Assembly (NCBI GenBank): GCA_018001935.1
Contig: JAGNHB010000051.1
Location: forward strand, 1 to 43,894
Origin: Acidobacteriota bacterium
Lineage (GTDB): Bacteria > Acidobacteriota > JAAYUB01
DNA: 43,894 nucleotides
Direction: 5' to 3'
In this document: piece after piece, positions 33,806-41,730 of the stretch
Numbering within the stretch: the first letter of the stretch is position 1
How the letters are laid out: every line of letters starts with the position of its first letter
The notes under the pieces: model-generated
Told to the model about the DNA's origin: nothing
The model's database searches: none
Seen by the model: only the letters and a program-made list of their open reading frames with translations
Program-made: the position numbers and the translations under genes

Positions 33806-33937
33806 ACCACTAATCTCACTCATCATCAGGAATGGAGGATGATTGCTCCGGGAACCGCCCGGGCCTGAACTCGTCTTTGTGTTTCTTCGGAAAGGTCTCC
33901 GAAAGGATGATCAGTGAAGATTAGTGAGATTAGTGGT
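33806..33937. repeat. Inverted pair of GATTAGTGA-type repeats
   Basis: ACCACTAATCTCACT (33806-33820) and its exact complement (33923-33937) face each other, each continued by GATGAT or ATCATC text (33821-33827; 33906-33911). The right arm repeats AGATTAGTG twice. It lies between the exported unknown and ilvA, in the promoter-side spacer of the former. Confidence 0.8.
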
Positions 33938-33952
33938 TTATCGTTCCTTGCG

Positions 33953-35170
33953 TCACTCCCGGTGGAACTCGGGGCGGAGTTCGTAACCGGCCTTGCGCAG
34001 CTCCTCCTGGATCCGGTGGGCGTGCTCGGGCGTCTGGGCCTCCAGTTCGAAGTTCACCGAGACGTAGTCGAGGCCCCGCTCCACCCAGTTGCGGTCCTGC
34101 CGGGTCTTGACGATGTTGCCGCCCAGGGAGACGATGTGGTTGATGAGGGCCCCCAGGCGGCCCACCCGGTCCGGGATCTCCACGGTGAAGGAGATCCGGC
34201 GCCCCACGACGATGAGTTCGCGCTCGATGATCTTGGCCACCATGGCGATGTCGATGTTGCCCCCGGAGATCAGCACGGCCAGGGGCCGGCGGGAGAGCAC
34301 CTTCCCCGCCAGGATGGCCGCCGCGCCCACGGCCCCGGCGCCTTCCGCCACGATCTTGTTGCGCTCCATCAGGGTGAAGATCCCCAGGGCGATCTCCTCC
34401 TCCGTGACGGTGACGATGTCGTCCACCAGGCTTTCCATGACGGGGAAGGTGCGCTTTCCCGGGGTGGCGACGGAAATGCCGTCCGCCAGGGACTTCACCC
34501 CCGGGAGCGTCACGATCTCGCGCTTCTCCAGCGACACCCGCGACGAGGCCACGACCGCCGCCTGCACGCCGATGATGCGGATGTCGGGGCGCAGCGCCCG
34601 GGCGGCGACGGCGACCCCGGAGATGAGCCCCCCGCCCCCCACCGGGACCAGAAGGGTCCCCGTCTCGGGCAGGTCTTCCAGGATCTCCAGGGCGAGGGTC
34701 CCCTGGCCGGCCATCACGGCCTCGTCGTCGAAGGGGTGGACGAAACTGGCCCCCGTCTCGGCGGCGATCTCCAGGGCCTTGGCCACGCAGTCGTCGTAGA
34801 CCTCGCCGTGCTGGATCACCTCGGCCCCGTAGCCGCGGGTGGCCTGGACCTTGGCCTGGGGGGCCGTCTCCGGCATGACCACCACGGATCGGGTGCCCCG
34901 GGCGGTGGCGCCGTAGGCCACCCCCTGGGCGTGGTTGCCCGCCGAGGCGGTGCACACCCCCCGGGCGCGCTCCGCGTCGGTCAGGGAACAGATCTTGTTG
35001 AAGGCGCCCCGCAGCTTGAAGGAGCCGGTCTTCTGGCGGTTCTCCAGCTTGAGCCAGACGTCGGCGCCGCAGCGGGCGGCGAGTGTGCCCGACGGCATGA
35101 CGGGGGTGTGCCGCGCCACGCCGGAAAGGTGCTCGCGGGCTTTTTGGATGTCATCGAGGGAGAGCGGCAT
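33953..35170 (-). CDS. ilvA: Threonine ammonia-lyase with ACT domain
   Basis: 405 aa. It deaminates threonine to 2-oxobutyrate using pyridoxal phosphate. ATG 35170 is preceded by AGGAGGT. The PLP lysine is K52 in TGSFKLRGAFNK. SAGNHAQGVA and the phosphate loop VGGGGLISG are intact. The C-terminal 80 residues form one ACT domain (about 325-405, ISFTVEIPDRVGRLGALINH). A single ACT and this length fit the shorter, catabolic-like or Bacillus/actinobacterial type as well as the biosynthetic one, so the physiological role is open. The long open frame upstream of 35170 is the 9-bp repeat DNA and is not coding. Confidence 0.93.
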   Translation of the reverse strand: MPLSLDDIQKAREHLSGVARHTPVMPSGTLAARCGADVWLKLENRQKTGSFKLRGAFNKICSLTDAERARGVCTASAGNHAQGVAYGATARGTRSVVVMPETAPQAKVQATRGYGAEVIQHGEVYDDCVAKALEIAAETGASFVHPFDDEAVMAGQGTLALEILEDLPETGTLLVPVGGGGLISGVAVAARALRPDIRIIGVQAAVVASSRVSLEKREIVTLPGVKSLADGISVATPGKRTFPVMESLVDDIVTVTEEEIALGIFTLMERNKIVAEGAGAVGAAAILAGKVLSRRPLAVLISGGNIDIAMVAKIIERELIVVGRRISFTVEIPDRVGRLGALINHIVSLGGNIVKTRQDRNWVERGLDYVSVNFELEAQTPEHAHRIQEELRKAGYELRPEFHRE

Positions 35171-35232
35171 GGGACCTCCTTGGGAGATGCGGGAGAGGGG
35201 GAGGGGAGTGAGGGGAATCATGGGAGGAAGGG

Positions 35233-35322
35233 GACTCACAGGAAATGTGTGAAATGTGTGAAATGTGTGAATTGTGGGAATTGTGGGAATCAGGGGATTT
35301 GTGCGAAGCAGGGGAATTGTGG
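35233..35322. repeat. 9-bp tandem array, unit GAANTGTGG
   Basis: Ten 9-bp units: GACTCACAG, three GAAATGTGT, two GAATTGTGG, GAATCAGGG, GATTTGTGC, GAAGCAGGG, GAATTGTGG. Read on the other strand it is CCCACAATT-like, the same class as 35435-35569, so the two arrays form an inverted pair about 110 bp apart. Confidence 0.85.
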
Positions 35323-35434
35323 GGGCGGGGGGCGGCAGGGAGGTGGAGGGGGCCCGGGTACCCGGCAGTTTCGGCACTGCCTCCACAACACCCCGCCCTC
35401 CCGACGCCTCCCCCGTCATTCACTTTTCCCATCC

Positions 35435-35569
35435 TTCCCACGACTCCCACGACTCCCACGACTCCCACGTCTCCCACGACTCCCACGTCTCCCACGACTC
35501 CCACGACTCCCACGACTCCCACGACTCCCACGACTCCCATGACTCCCATGACTCCCATGACTCCCATCG
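35435..35569. repeat. 9-bp tandem array, unit CCCACGACT, 15 copies
   Basis: Fifteen consecutive 9-bp units without a frame break. Eleven are CCCACG-type (two with GTCT), then three CCCATGACT and a final CCCATCGCT. The gradual change from CACG to CATG along the array suggests growth by local copying. It lies between ilvA and the kinase gene. Confidence 0.95.
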
Positions 35570-35658
35570 CTTCAATCCCGCGGCCCCGCTTCCCCTCTTT
35601 ACCACACCCTTTCCGCTTCCGCATCTCTTTTCTCCGCCATGCCGCCCCTGCATTTTTC

Positions 35659-35687
35659 TTGAATTGCAAAGCCTCCGGCCCTAGAAT
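35659..35687 (+). promoter_or_regulatory. Sigma-70-type promoter for the receiver histidine kinase
   Basis: TTGAAT (35659-35664), 17 nt, TAGAAT (35682-35687). This is among the best sigma-70 matches in the window; the start codon lies 33 nt further on at 35720. Confidence 0.65.
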
Positions 35688-35719
35688 GCTCCCATCATCG
35701 GGGCGAATTCGAAGAAGGC

Positions 35720-38311
35720 ATGGAAAAAGACCTTCCCAAGATATTGTGTGTCGACGATGAGACCCGGAACCTCATGCTGCTCCAGGCCATGCTCCTGCCG
35801 TGGGGTTACGAGGTGCTCACCGCCGAGAACGGGGCCGAAGCCCTCCGGATCGTCGACCGGGAGCGCGTGGACCTCATCCTCCTGGACATCATGATGCCCG
35901 TCCTGAGCGGTTACCACGTCTGCCGCAAGATCAAGGACGACGTGGCGACCCGCAACATCCCCGTCATCATGCTCACTTCGCTGAGCTCGAGGGAAGACCG
36001 CATCAAGGGGATCGAGGCGGGGGCCGACGACTTTCTCACCAAGCCCTTCGACCGGGAGGAGATCAGCGCCCGCATCCGGATGCTCCTCAAGATGCGGGGC
36101 CTCAACGACCGGCTGAACCACGCCTACCTCCTGGCCAACCAGATCTCCGACTACGGGGAGTCGCTCTTCACCGCCTTCAATCCCCTGGAGTTCGATTTCC
36201 TCACCAACCTCGACCGGATGGTGGACCTCATCCTCGGCCGGAACAAGCCGCAACGGGCCCGGCCCCGCACGGTCATCGTGGGCATGCGGGAAACCGAGGG
36301 CGGCTGGCGGTGGCACCAGTACACCGGGAGCGCCCCGTACCCGGGGCGGTCGGCCCTCGACCTGCAGATCCAGTACACCCTCCCCCTGCCGGGCGAGGGG
36401 CAGACCGAAATGGTCCGCCTCAACCCCGGCGAGACAGTGAACGGGTTGTCGCCCGCCCTCGAGAGCATCCGGTCCCTGGGGGTCCCCGCGGTGAGCGCCG
36501 TCGCCTGCCTCCGCCGCGACCTCTGCCTGCTCGCCCTCGACTACAGCAGCGAGACGAGCCCCTACGAGGCCTCCATCCTCCGGCAGCTCGTCACCATGGT
36601 GCTCTTCCTCCGCTCCCTCTCGGACCGCCTGCGGGAGATCCAGATCGCCGAGGGCCGGTATCGGAAACTCACGGACCAGCTCCCCGTCGGCGTTTACCGC
36701 ACGAGCCCCGACGGGCGGATCCTCGATGCCAACCCGGCGGCCGCCACGATTTTCGGCTACCGGAGCGTCGAGGAGTTCATGCGCGAGTGCCAGGCGCAGT
36801 CCGTGTTCGAGTCCCCCGAGGAGCGGGTCCGCCTCATCGAGGAGTGGAAGCGCAGCCCGGGGACCCAGAGCAAGGTCTTCCGCTTCCGCAAGTCCGACGG
36901 CTCGCAGATCTGGGTCCGGGACACCGGTCAGGCCTTCCTCGACGAGAACGGGGAGGTGGAGTACCTCGAGGGCATCCTCGAGGACGTCTCGGAGCGTTAC
37001 CGGCTCGACATGGAGCTGCGCGAGAGCGAGGAGCGCTTCCGCACCCTTTTCGAGTGCGTCGAGGAGGGGATCGGCGTCGTCGATCTCGACGAGCGCTTCC
37101 AGTTCGCCAACCCGGCGGCCCACGAGATCTTCGACGTCCCGCCCGGCACCCTCGTCGGCCGCAACCTCACGGAGTTCATCGACGAAGCGGACCGCGGCAC
37201 CCTCGAGGCGGAGACCCGGGCCCGGGCCTCCGGGTCCAAGTCCACGTACGAACTGGGCATCCGGCGCCACTCCGGGGAGAAACGGACCCTCCTGGTGACC
37301 GCGTCGCCCCGGCGGGACCCCGAGGGGAGGGTCTGCGCCACCTTCGGCGTCTTCCGGGACATCACGCGCCGCAAGCAGATGGAAACGGCCCTCCAGAGCG
37401 CCAAGGAGGAACTGGAAGCCAAGGTCCAGGAGCGGACCGAGGAACTCCGGCGCCTGGTGGAGCAACTGAAAGCCGAGGTGACCGTCCGCCGCCGGGTGGA
37501 GGAGGAGCTGATCCACTCCAACGAGAAGCTGAAAGAGCTGGACCGGGCCAAGACCGATTTTCTCTCCTTCGTCGCCCACGAACTCCGGACCCCGCTGACT
37601 TCCATCATGGGCTTCGCCAAGATCCTCCGGAAGAAGTGCGAATCCCTCGTGCCCCAGATCAACGCGATGATGGACGACCGGAACCGCTCGACCCTGGAGC
37701 AGATGAAATCGAACCTCCGGATCATCCTGGGCGAGGGGGAACGCCTGACCTCCCTCATCAACAACGTTCTGGACATCTCGCGCCTGGAGGCCGGGAAGAT
37801 GGAGTGGCGGATGGCCCCCATCCAGGTCTCGAACATCGTCACCCGGGCGGTGGAAGCCACGGCCTCCCTCATCGAGGAGAAGGGGTTGGCGATGCACGTG
37901 GAGATCGAGTCCGGGGACCTGGAGATCTTCGTGGCCGGGGAGCGGCTGATCCAGGTGATGATCAACCTGATCTCCAACGCCGTCAAGTTCACCCCGGTCG
38001 GCTTCGTGCGTTGCGCCGTGCGGGTCGTGGGGACGGACGTCCTGTTCATCGTCCAGGACACGGGCATCGGCATCCCCGCCCGCGACCGGGAGCGTGTCTT
38101 CGACAAGTTCCACCAGGTGGGCGACACCCTCTCGGGCAAAATGCAGGGGACCGGGCTCGGGCTCTCCATCTCCCGGCAGATCGTGGAGCATCACGGGGGA
38201 AGAATCTGGGTCGAGAGCCGGGAGGACGAGGGGAGCACCTTCTTCTTCACCGTCCCGATCCGCCGGGACGACGGGGCGACCGACCCGGTAACGGGCGACG
38301 ATGAACCCTGA
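35720..38311 (+). CDS. Receiver-PAS-PAS histidine kinase
   Basis: 863 aa, cytoplasmic, no membrane span. An N-terminal receiver domain (1-125) has D12/D13, phospho-acceptor D56 (LLDIMMP) and K108 (TKPF). A GAF-like region follows (about 150-305), then two PAS domains (about 310-430 and 435-560; NPAAATIFGY and NPAAHEIFDV). A coiled linker leads to HisKA with His620 (AHELRTP) and an ATPase domain with N-box INLISNAVKF, G1 DTGIGIP and G2 GTGLGLS. The kinase core closely resembles that of the Cache kinase at 20300-22354, including VGDTL.GK and RQIVEHHGG. The Ser/Thr kinase gene follows 45 nt later. Confidence 0.95.
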   Translation: MEKDLPKILCVDDETRNLMLLQAMLLPWGYEVLTAENGAEALRIVDRERVDLILLDIMMPVLSGYHVCRKIKDDVATRNIPVIMLTSLSSREDRIKGIEAGADDFLTKPFDREEISARIRMLLKMRGLNDRLNHAYLLANQISDYGESLFTAFNPLEFDFLTNLDRMVDLILGRNKPQRARPRTVIVGMRETEGGWRWHQYTGSAPYPGRSALDLQIQYTLPLPGEGQTEMVRLNPGETVNGLSPALESIRSLGVPAVSAVACLRRDLCLLALDYSSETSPYEASILRQLVTMVLFLRSLSDRLREIQIAEGRYRKLTDQLPVGVYRTSPDGRILDANPAAATIFGYRSVEEFMRECQAQSVFESPEERVRLIEEWKRSPGTQSKVFRFRKSDGSQIWVRDTGQAFLDENGEVEYLEGILEDVSERYRLDMELRESEERFRTLFECVEEGIGVVDLDERFQFANPAAHEIFDVPPGTLVGRNLTEFIDEADRGTLEAETRARASGSKSTYELGIRRHSGEKRTLLVTASPRRDPEGRVCATFGVFRDITRRKQMETALQSAKEELEAKVQERTEELRRLVEQLKAEVTVRRRVEEELIHSNEKLKELDRAKTDFLSFVAHELRTPLTSIMGFAKILRKKCESLVPQINAMMDDRNRSTLEQMKSNLRIILGEGERLTSLINNVLDISRLEAGKMEWRMAPIQVSNIVTRAVEATASLIEEKGLAMHVEIESGDLEIFVAGERLIQVMINLISNAVKFTPVGFVRCAVRVVGTDVLFIVQDTGIGIPARDRERVFDKFHQVGDTLSGKMQGTGLGLSISRQIVEHHGGRIWVESREDEGSTFFFTVPIRRDDGATDPVTGDDEP

Positions 38312-38356
38312 CCCCCGTCCGGGGCTCTATCTGACGGGGGGGGTCCAGGAAGGGAC

Positions 38357-40606
38357 ATGGAACTGAAATCCGGGGACACCTTCGGCGGGTACCGCATCGT
38401 CCGCAGCCTGGGGGCGGGCGCCTTCGCCGACGTCTACCTCGCCGCGGACCCGTCCTCCGGCGGGCGGGAGATCGCCCTGAAGATCATCCGGGAGGACTGC
38501 GGCGAGGCCATGGAGGAGCGCGGCGCCTCCCTCCTCCAGACGGTGGACCACCCGAACATCGTAAAAGTGCACTTCGTCGGCCGGATCGAGGGCTGCCTGG
38601 CCGTGGTCATGGAGTACGTCCCGGGGAAAACCCTCCGGCAGGTGCTCCACCGGAGCCGGGTCCTGCCGGAGGAGCGGGCGCTGGCCATCGCCGCCCAGAT
38701 CGCGGAGGCCGTCGACTACCTCCACAGCCTCCGGATCGGCGGGAAGCAGGGCGTGGCGCACCTCGACCTGAAGCCGTCGAACATCCTCCTCGACCCGGAC
38801 GACCACACCCGGATCACCGACTTCAGCACGGCCCGCCTCGGCGTCTCCGGGGCGACCACCACGGGCTGCGGCTCGCCGGCCTACATGGCCCCCGAGCAGT
38901 TCCAGGGCCACCCGGTCCTGGCGTCCGACCTCTGGGCCATCGGCGTCATTCTCTTTGAAATGGTCCAGGGACGGTCCTTCTTCCGGGGCAAATCGGTGGA
39001 GGAGTACCGCGCCCTGGCCACCGGGGACCCCGCGCGCTGGTCCGACCGCGTCGCGACGCTGCCGTCCCGGAGCCGCGCCGCGGTGCAGCGCTGCATCGTC
39101 AAGGAGCCTTCGGAGCGCTGTTCCGCCCGGGAACTCACCGCCATGCTCCGGGACTTCCTCGCCGACGGCGAAACGGGCGTCTGCCCCGAGTGCGGCGCCG
39201 TGCTTCCCGAGGACGGATTCTGCCCGGAGTGCACCGGCAAGGCCTCGGCCAGCCTCCGCGCCCGGCCGCTGGAGCGCCTCGACGACCTCTCCGCGCCCGG
39301 GGCCCCGGGCCCCTTCCCCGCGTGTCCCGCCGCCCTGGCCCACGAGATCCTCGACGGGCAGGGAGCGACGGGCGACATCCCCGACTGGGCGTCCCGTTCC
39401 ATCGCCACGCACCCCGTGGGCCCGCCCACACCCGGCAGGTCGGCCGCCCTGACCGCCACCCCGGGGCCTGCCGCGACACCCCCCCGCCACCGGGGACGGG
39501 TCTCCCGGCTGGCGGGTTTCCTGGTGCTGTTCCTGGTGATGGGCGGCGTGGCCTTCAGCCTGTGGTTTTTACTCAACTCGCCCTCGGGCCTGGTGGGTAA
39601 ACCGACACCCGCGGCATCCCCCGAAGCGCCGGGCCCCGGGGAGACGGCGCCGGGGGCCGTCGGCGAGGCCGGCCGGGGTCTCTCGGCCCCCGCGACGGTC
39701 ACCCCGGCGCCCCTGCCCGCGCCTGAAACCCGGGGGGGGAGGCGTCCGGATGAAGCCGCCGCACCGGCCCCGGAGCTTCCCCCGGCCTCCCCTCCGGGGC
39801 CGCCCCCCCGACCCGCCCCCGGGAAGGTCGAATCGCCCCCGCCGGCCGCCGCGGAACGGGACAGGCCGCCGGCCATCTCCCCCCTCCCCAAGCCGCCGAC
39901 ACTCCCGCTCCCGAGGCCCCCGTCGCCCTCCACCGAGGAGTGCCGGTCCCGACTGAACCGGATCAAGGCCCTGGAATCAACCACCACCGGGACCTACGAC
40001 GACCGGATCCGCCAGCTCGAGGCGTACCTCGCCGACTGCGGCCGTCTCGCCGGCCGCGCCGACGCCGAGATGATGCTGCGGGTGTGGAAGTGGGAGAAGA
40101 ACGCCTTCCAGAAGGCCGAGGACATCGACACGGGAAGCGGCACCCGGATCTGCGAAGCGGTGGACGCCTGGCGCACTTTCATCCAGACGGCGCGGACCCC
40201 GTTCCGGAAACCCTACGCCGAGGAGCGGCTCCGGCACTGGTCGAACCGGCTGGCGCGCTTCACCGGAACGGTGGAAATCCGGGTCGTCTCGGCCTCCAAC
40301 CTTCCGCTCCGCGACACCGTGGCCGGCAACCCCGCCTCCCCGGACCCTTATTTCGTGGTCCTGCGCGACGATATCGCCGTCTACCGCTCGCGAACCCTCC
40401 TCAAGAACAACGCCCCCGTCTGGGACGAGGGGGCGCGCATCCAGATCACGCCCCAGAGCCGGATCACCCTGGAGGTCTGGGACCAGGACCCCCTCGACGA
40501 CGACCGCCTTCTCCGCTTCAAGATCTTCCCCCTGCCCGAGGACGGCCCCTACTCCGCCCGCACCGCCGGCGCCACGGTGAACCTGATCATCGAGCGGGAA
40601 CGATAG
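38357..40606 (+). CDS. Transmembrane Ser/Thr kinase with zinc ribbon and C2 domain
   Basis: 749 aa. The kinase domain (about 10-270) has GAGAFADVY, Lys42, HLDLKPSNIL (Asp137, Asn142), DFS (Asp155) and MAPEQF. It is unusual in having HLD for HRD and DFS for DFG, but the catalytic Asp and Lys are present. A CPEC-X9-CPEC zinc ribbon (276-292) follows. One membrane span (about 385-407, GFLVLFLVMGGVAFSLWFLL) and a long Pro-rich stretch lead to a C-terminal C2 domain (about 637-735): VEIRVVSASNLPL, SPDPYFVVL, NNAPVWDEG and LEVWDQDPLDDD with the calcium-binding aspartates. Probably cotranscribed with the kinase upstream. A C2 domain on this side of the membrane is rare in bacteria. Confidence 0.93.
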   Translation: MELKSGDTFGGYRIVRSLGAGAFADVYLAADPSSGGREIALKIIREDCGEAMEERGASLLQTVDHPNIVKVHFVGRIEGCLAVVMEYVPGKTLRQVLHRSRVLPEERALAIAAQIAEAVDYLHSLRIGGKQGVAHLDLKPSNILLDPDDHTRITDFSTARLGVSGATTTGCGSPAYMAPEQFQGHPVLASDLWAIGVILFEMVQGRSFFRGKSVEEYRALATGDPARWSDRVATLPSRSRAAVQRCIVKEPSERCSARELTAMLRDFLADGETGVCPECGAVLPEDGFCPECTGKASASLRARPLERLDDLSAPGAPGPFPACPAALAHEILDGQGATGDIPDWASRSIATHPVGPPTPGRSAALTATPGPAATPPRHRGRVSRLAGFLVLFLVMGGVAFSLWFLLNSPSGLVGKPTPAASPEAPGPGETAPGAVGEAGRGLSAPATVTPAPLPAPETRGGRRPDEAAAPAPELPPASPPGPPPRPAPGKVESPPPAAAERDRPPAISPLPKPPTLPLPRPPSPSTEECRSRLNRIKALESTTTGTYDDRIRQLEAYLADCGRLAGRADAEMMLRVWKWEKNAFQKAEDIDTGSGTRICEAVDAWRTFIQTARTPFRKPYAEERLRHWSNRLARFTGTVEIRVVSASNLPLRDTVAGNPASPDPYFVVLRDDIAVYRSRTLLKNNAPVWDEGARIQITPQSRITLEVWDQDPLDDDRLLRFKIFPLPEDGPYSARTAGATVNLIIERER

Positions 40607-40829
40607 GGAGGCTGAGGCTGCTCAGGCGCTCTAAAGGAAAATCGTTGCCAAGCGGTGTTTCCCATCACCGTGAACCGACCCGGCGCCGTCTCCGGTTCAC
40701 GGTCTCCCGACCAGGGCCTCCAGAGGGCTGTCTCCTCCTCCAGCATCCTGAATTCTGAATTTCGTGGCCTCCGGTCACCCGGTGGTCCGCGTCGGGACGA
40801 CGCGTACGAACTACGGGGCAGGAGGCCTT
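40607..40829. other. Spacer with a hairpin and GAATTC repeats
   Basis: No gene is supported. A perfect 11-bp stem, ACCGTGAACCG (40667-40677) and CGGTTCACGGT (40693-40703), has a 15-nt loop and may end the kinase transcript, without a T tract. At 40746-40763 CCTGAATTCTGAATTT belongs to the GAATTCAG family of 1802-1829 and 41466-41475. Confidence 0.5.
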
Positions 40830-41060
40830 TCAACCCCGGCCCCACTCCTCCCGGACACGGCAGAGCCCCAAAACGTTGAACGCGACGGAACACCCCGTCA
40901 TCGCGGCCCCGAGCCCCACACAGAAGCCGTCCCAGAAGGGCGGCAGACCTTCCCGCAAGGGCCAGGGGGAGCAGAGCGCCAACCCGGCCACCACGAGCGG
41001 GACCCCCACGCTGAAAAACTGCCGGGACGTCCACTCCCGGTACCGCTCCCAACACAACAT
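40830..41060 (-). CDS. Small membrane protein, two spans
   Basis: 76 aa. The ATG at 41060 has an excellent AAGGAGGT at 7 nt. The protein begins MLCWERYREWTSRQFF, then has two hydrophobic spans (about 19-30 to 35, VGVPLVVAGLALCSPWPL; and about 45-66, GFCVGLGAAMTGCSVAFNVL) and a short charged tail. The upstream open frame is not used. Family unknown. No close partner; it lies between the Ser/Thr kinase and the formate ligase, on the minus strand. Confidence 0.65.
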   Translation of the reverse strand: MLCWERYREWTSRQFFSVGVPLVVAGLALCSPWPLREGLPPFWDGFCVGLGAAMTGCSVAFNVLGLCRVREEWGRG

Positions 41061-41410
41061 GGGTGACCTCCTTGCGGGCGACATCATCCGAAGCGTGCCG
41101 GCTCGGGGTGTGTCACCCGCCCGACCGACGCAGGGTTTTACGTTTCGCGTTCCCGAAGGGTTTCGACATCCCGGGGCAGGCAGATGGCCGCCCGGGCATC
41201 CGTGGAGGGGACGAGCGGCCGGGAGGTTTCCGCCCACGGAGTATGAGGAGTACCAAAGTTGGGAAAAACGGTTCTCATTTCACTTACCCCTCCTCCCCGA
41301 CGACCGTTGTTTCCTGGCCACACAACGTCCCTTCTCCTCGTGAACGTTCTGCGCGGGAACGGCCGCGAAAGGGTTGGTATCGACGAACACCCGCTTCATT
41401 TCCGGAAAGA

Positions 41411-41434
41411 AACCACGGATGAACACGGATGGAT
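41411..41434. repeat. CACGGATGAA-type repeat
   Basis: AACCACGGATGAACACGGAT repeats the unit seen at 12001-12152 and 29572-29600. GAATTCAGA follows at 41466-41475, so two repeat families lie side by side. Confidence 0.7.
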
Positions 41435-41540
41435 GGGAGAGTGAACTACGAACCACGCGAGCGAAGAATTCAGAACACGCGGCGACCGAGTGAAGACGAG
41501 CTTTCACGCCCACTGGCCGCATCCCCGGCGACCCGATTTT

Positions 41541-41611
41541 CTTTGCGAGCTTTGCGCCTTTGCGAGATAATGATCTGGATCGGCTCTCGCCAAGGCGCCA
41601 AGCTCGCAAAG
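41541..41611. repeat. Hairpin of two 26-bp TTTGCGAG-type arms
   Basis: 41541-41566 and the complement of 41586-41611 agree at 24 of 26 positions (CTTTGCGAGCTT then GCGCCTT then GCGAG), separated by 19 nt. Each arm repeats TTTGCG or TTGGCG units. The transcript would form a very stable stem. Confidence 0.85.
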
Positions 41612-41665
41612 GAAGACCGCAGCCACGAAAGCGTCTAAAAAACTTTTGATTGCGAGACCAACTGC

Positions 41666-41707
41666 GATACCGATAGCGATACCGATACCGATTCCGATAC
41701 CGATGCG
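41666..41707. repeat. 6-bp tandem array, unit GATACC
   Basis: Seven hexamers: GATACC, GATAGC, GATACC, GATACC, GATTCC, GATACC, GATGCG. It ends 23 nt before the 3' end of the formate ligase gene, the same position relative to a minus-strand gene as 27711-27752. Confidence 0.9.
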
Positions 41708-41730
41708 ATCGGCCTCGGCGTGAGAGGGGA

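Larger units (their letters stand above)
41061..41730. other. Non-coding spacer with repeats and possible gene remnants
   Basis: It contains the repeats listed at 41411, 41541 and 41666. On the minus strand a short frame beginning at 41402 reads MKRVFVDTNPFAAV, the opening of a PIN-domain (VapC-type) toxin, but the match stops after about ten residues. A second short frame from 41275 to 41138 (46 aa, MRTVFPNFGTPH..., ending PRDVETLRERET) has a GGAGG upstream, but no family is recognised. Neither is annotated as a gene. Confidence 0.45.

Noticed and set aside
35420..35684. SHD- or PTT-repeat protein from the 9-bp array
   Set aside because: A 9-bp array is open in every frame; no start context or flanking domain.
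35681..38194. Long minus-strand frame opposite the receiver kinase
   Set aside because: Shadow of the histidine kinase; no recognisable motif.
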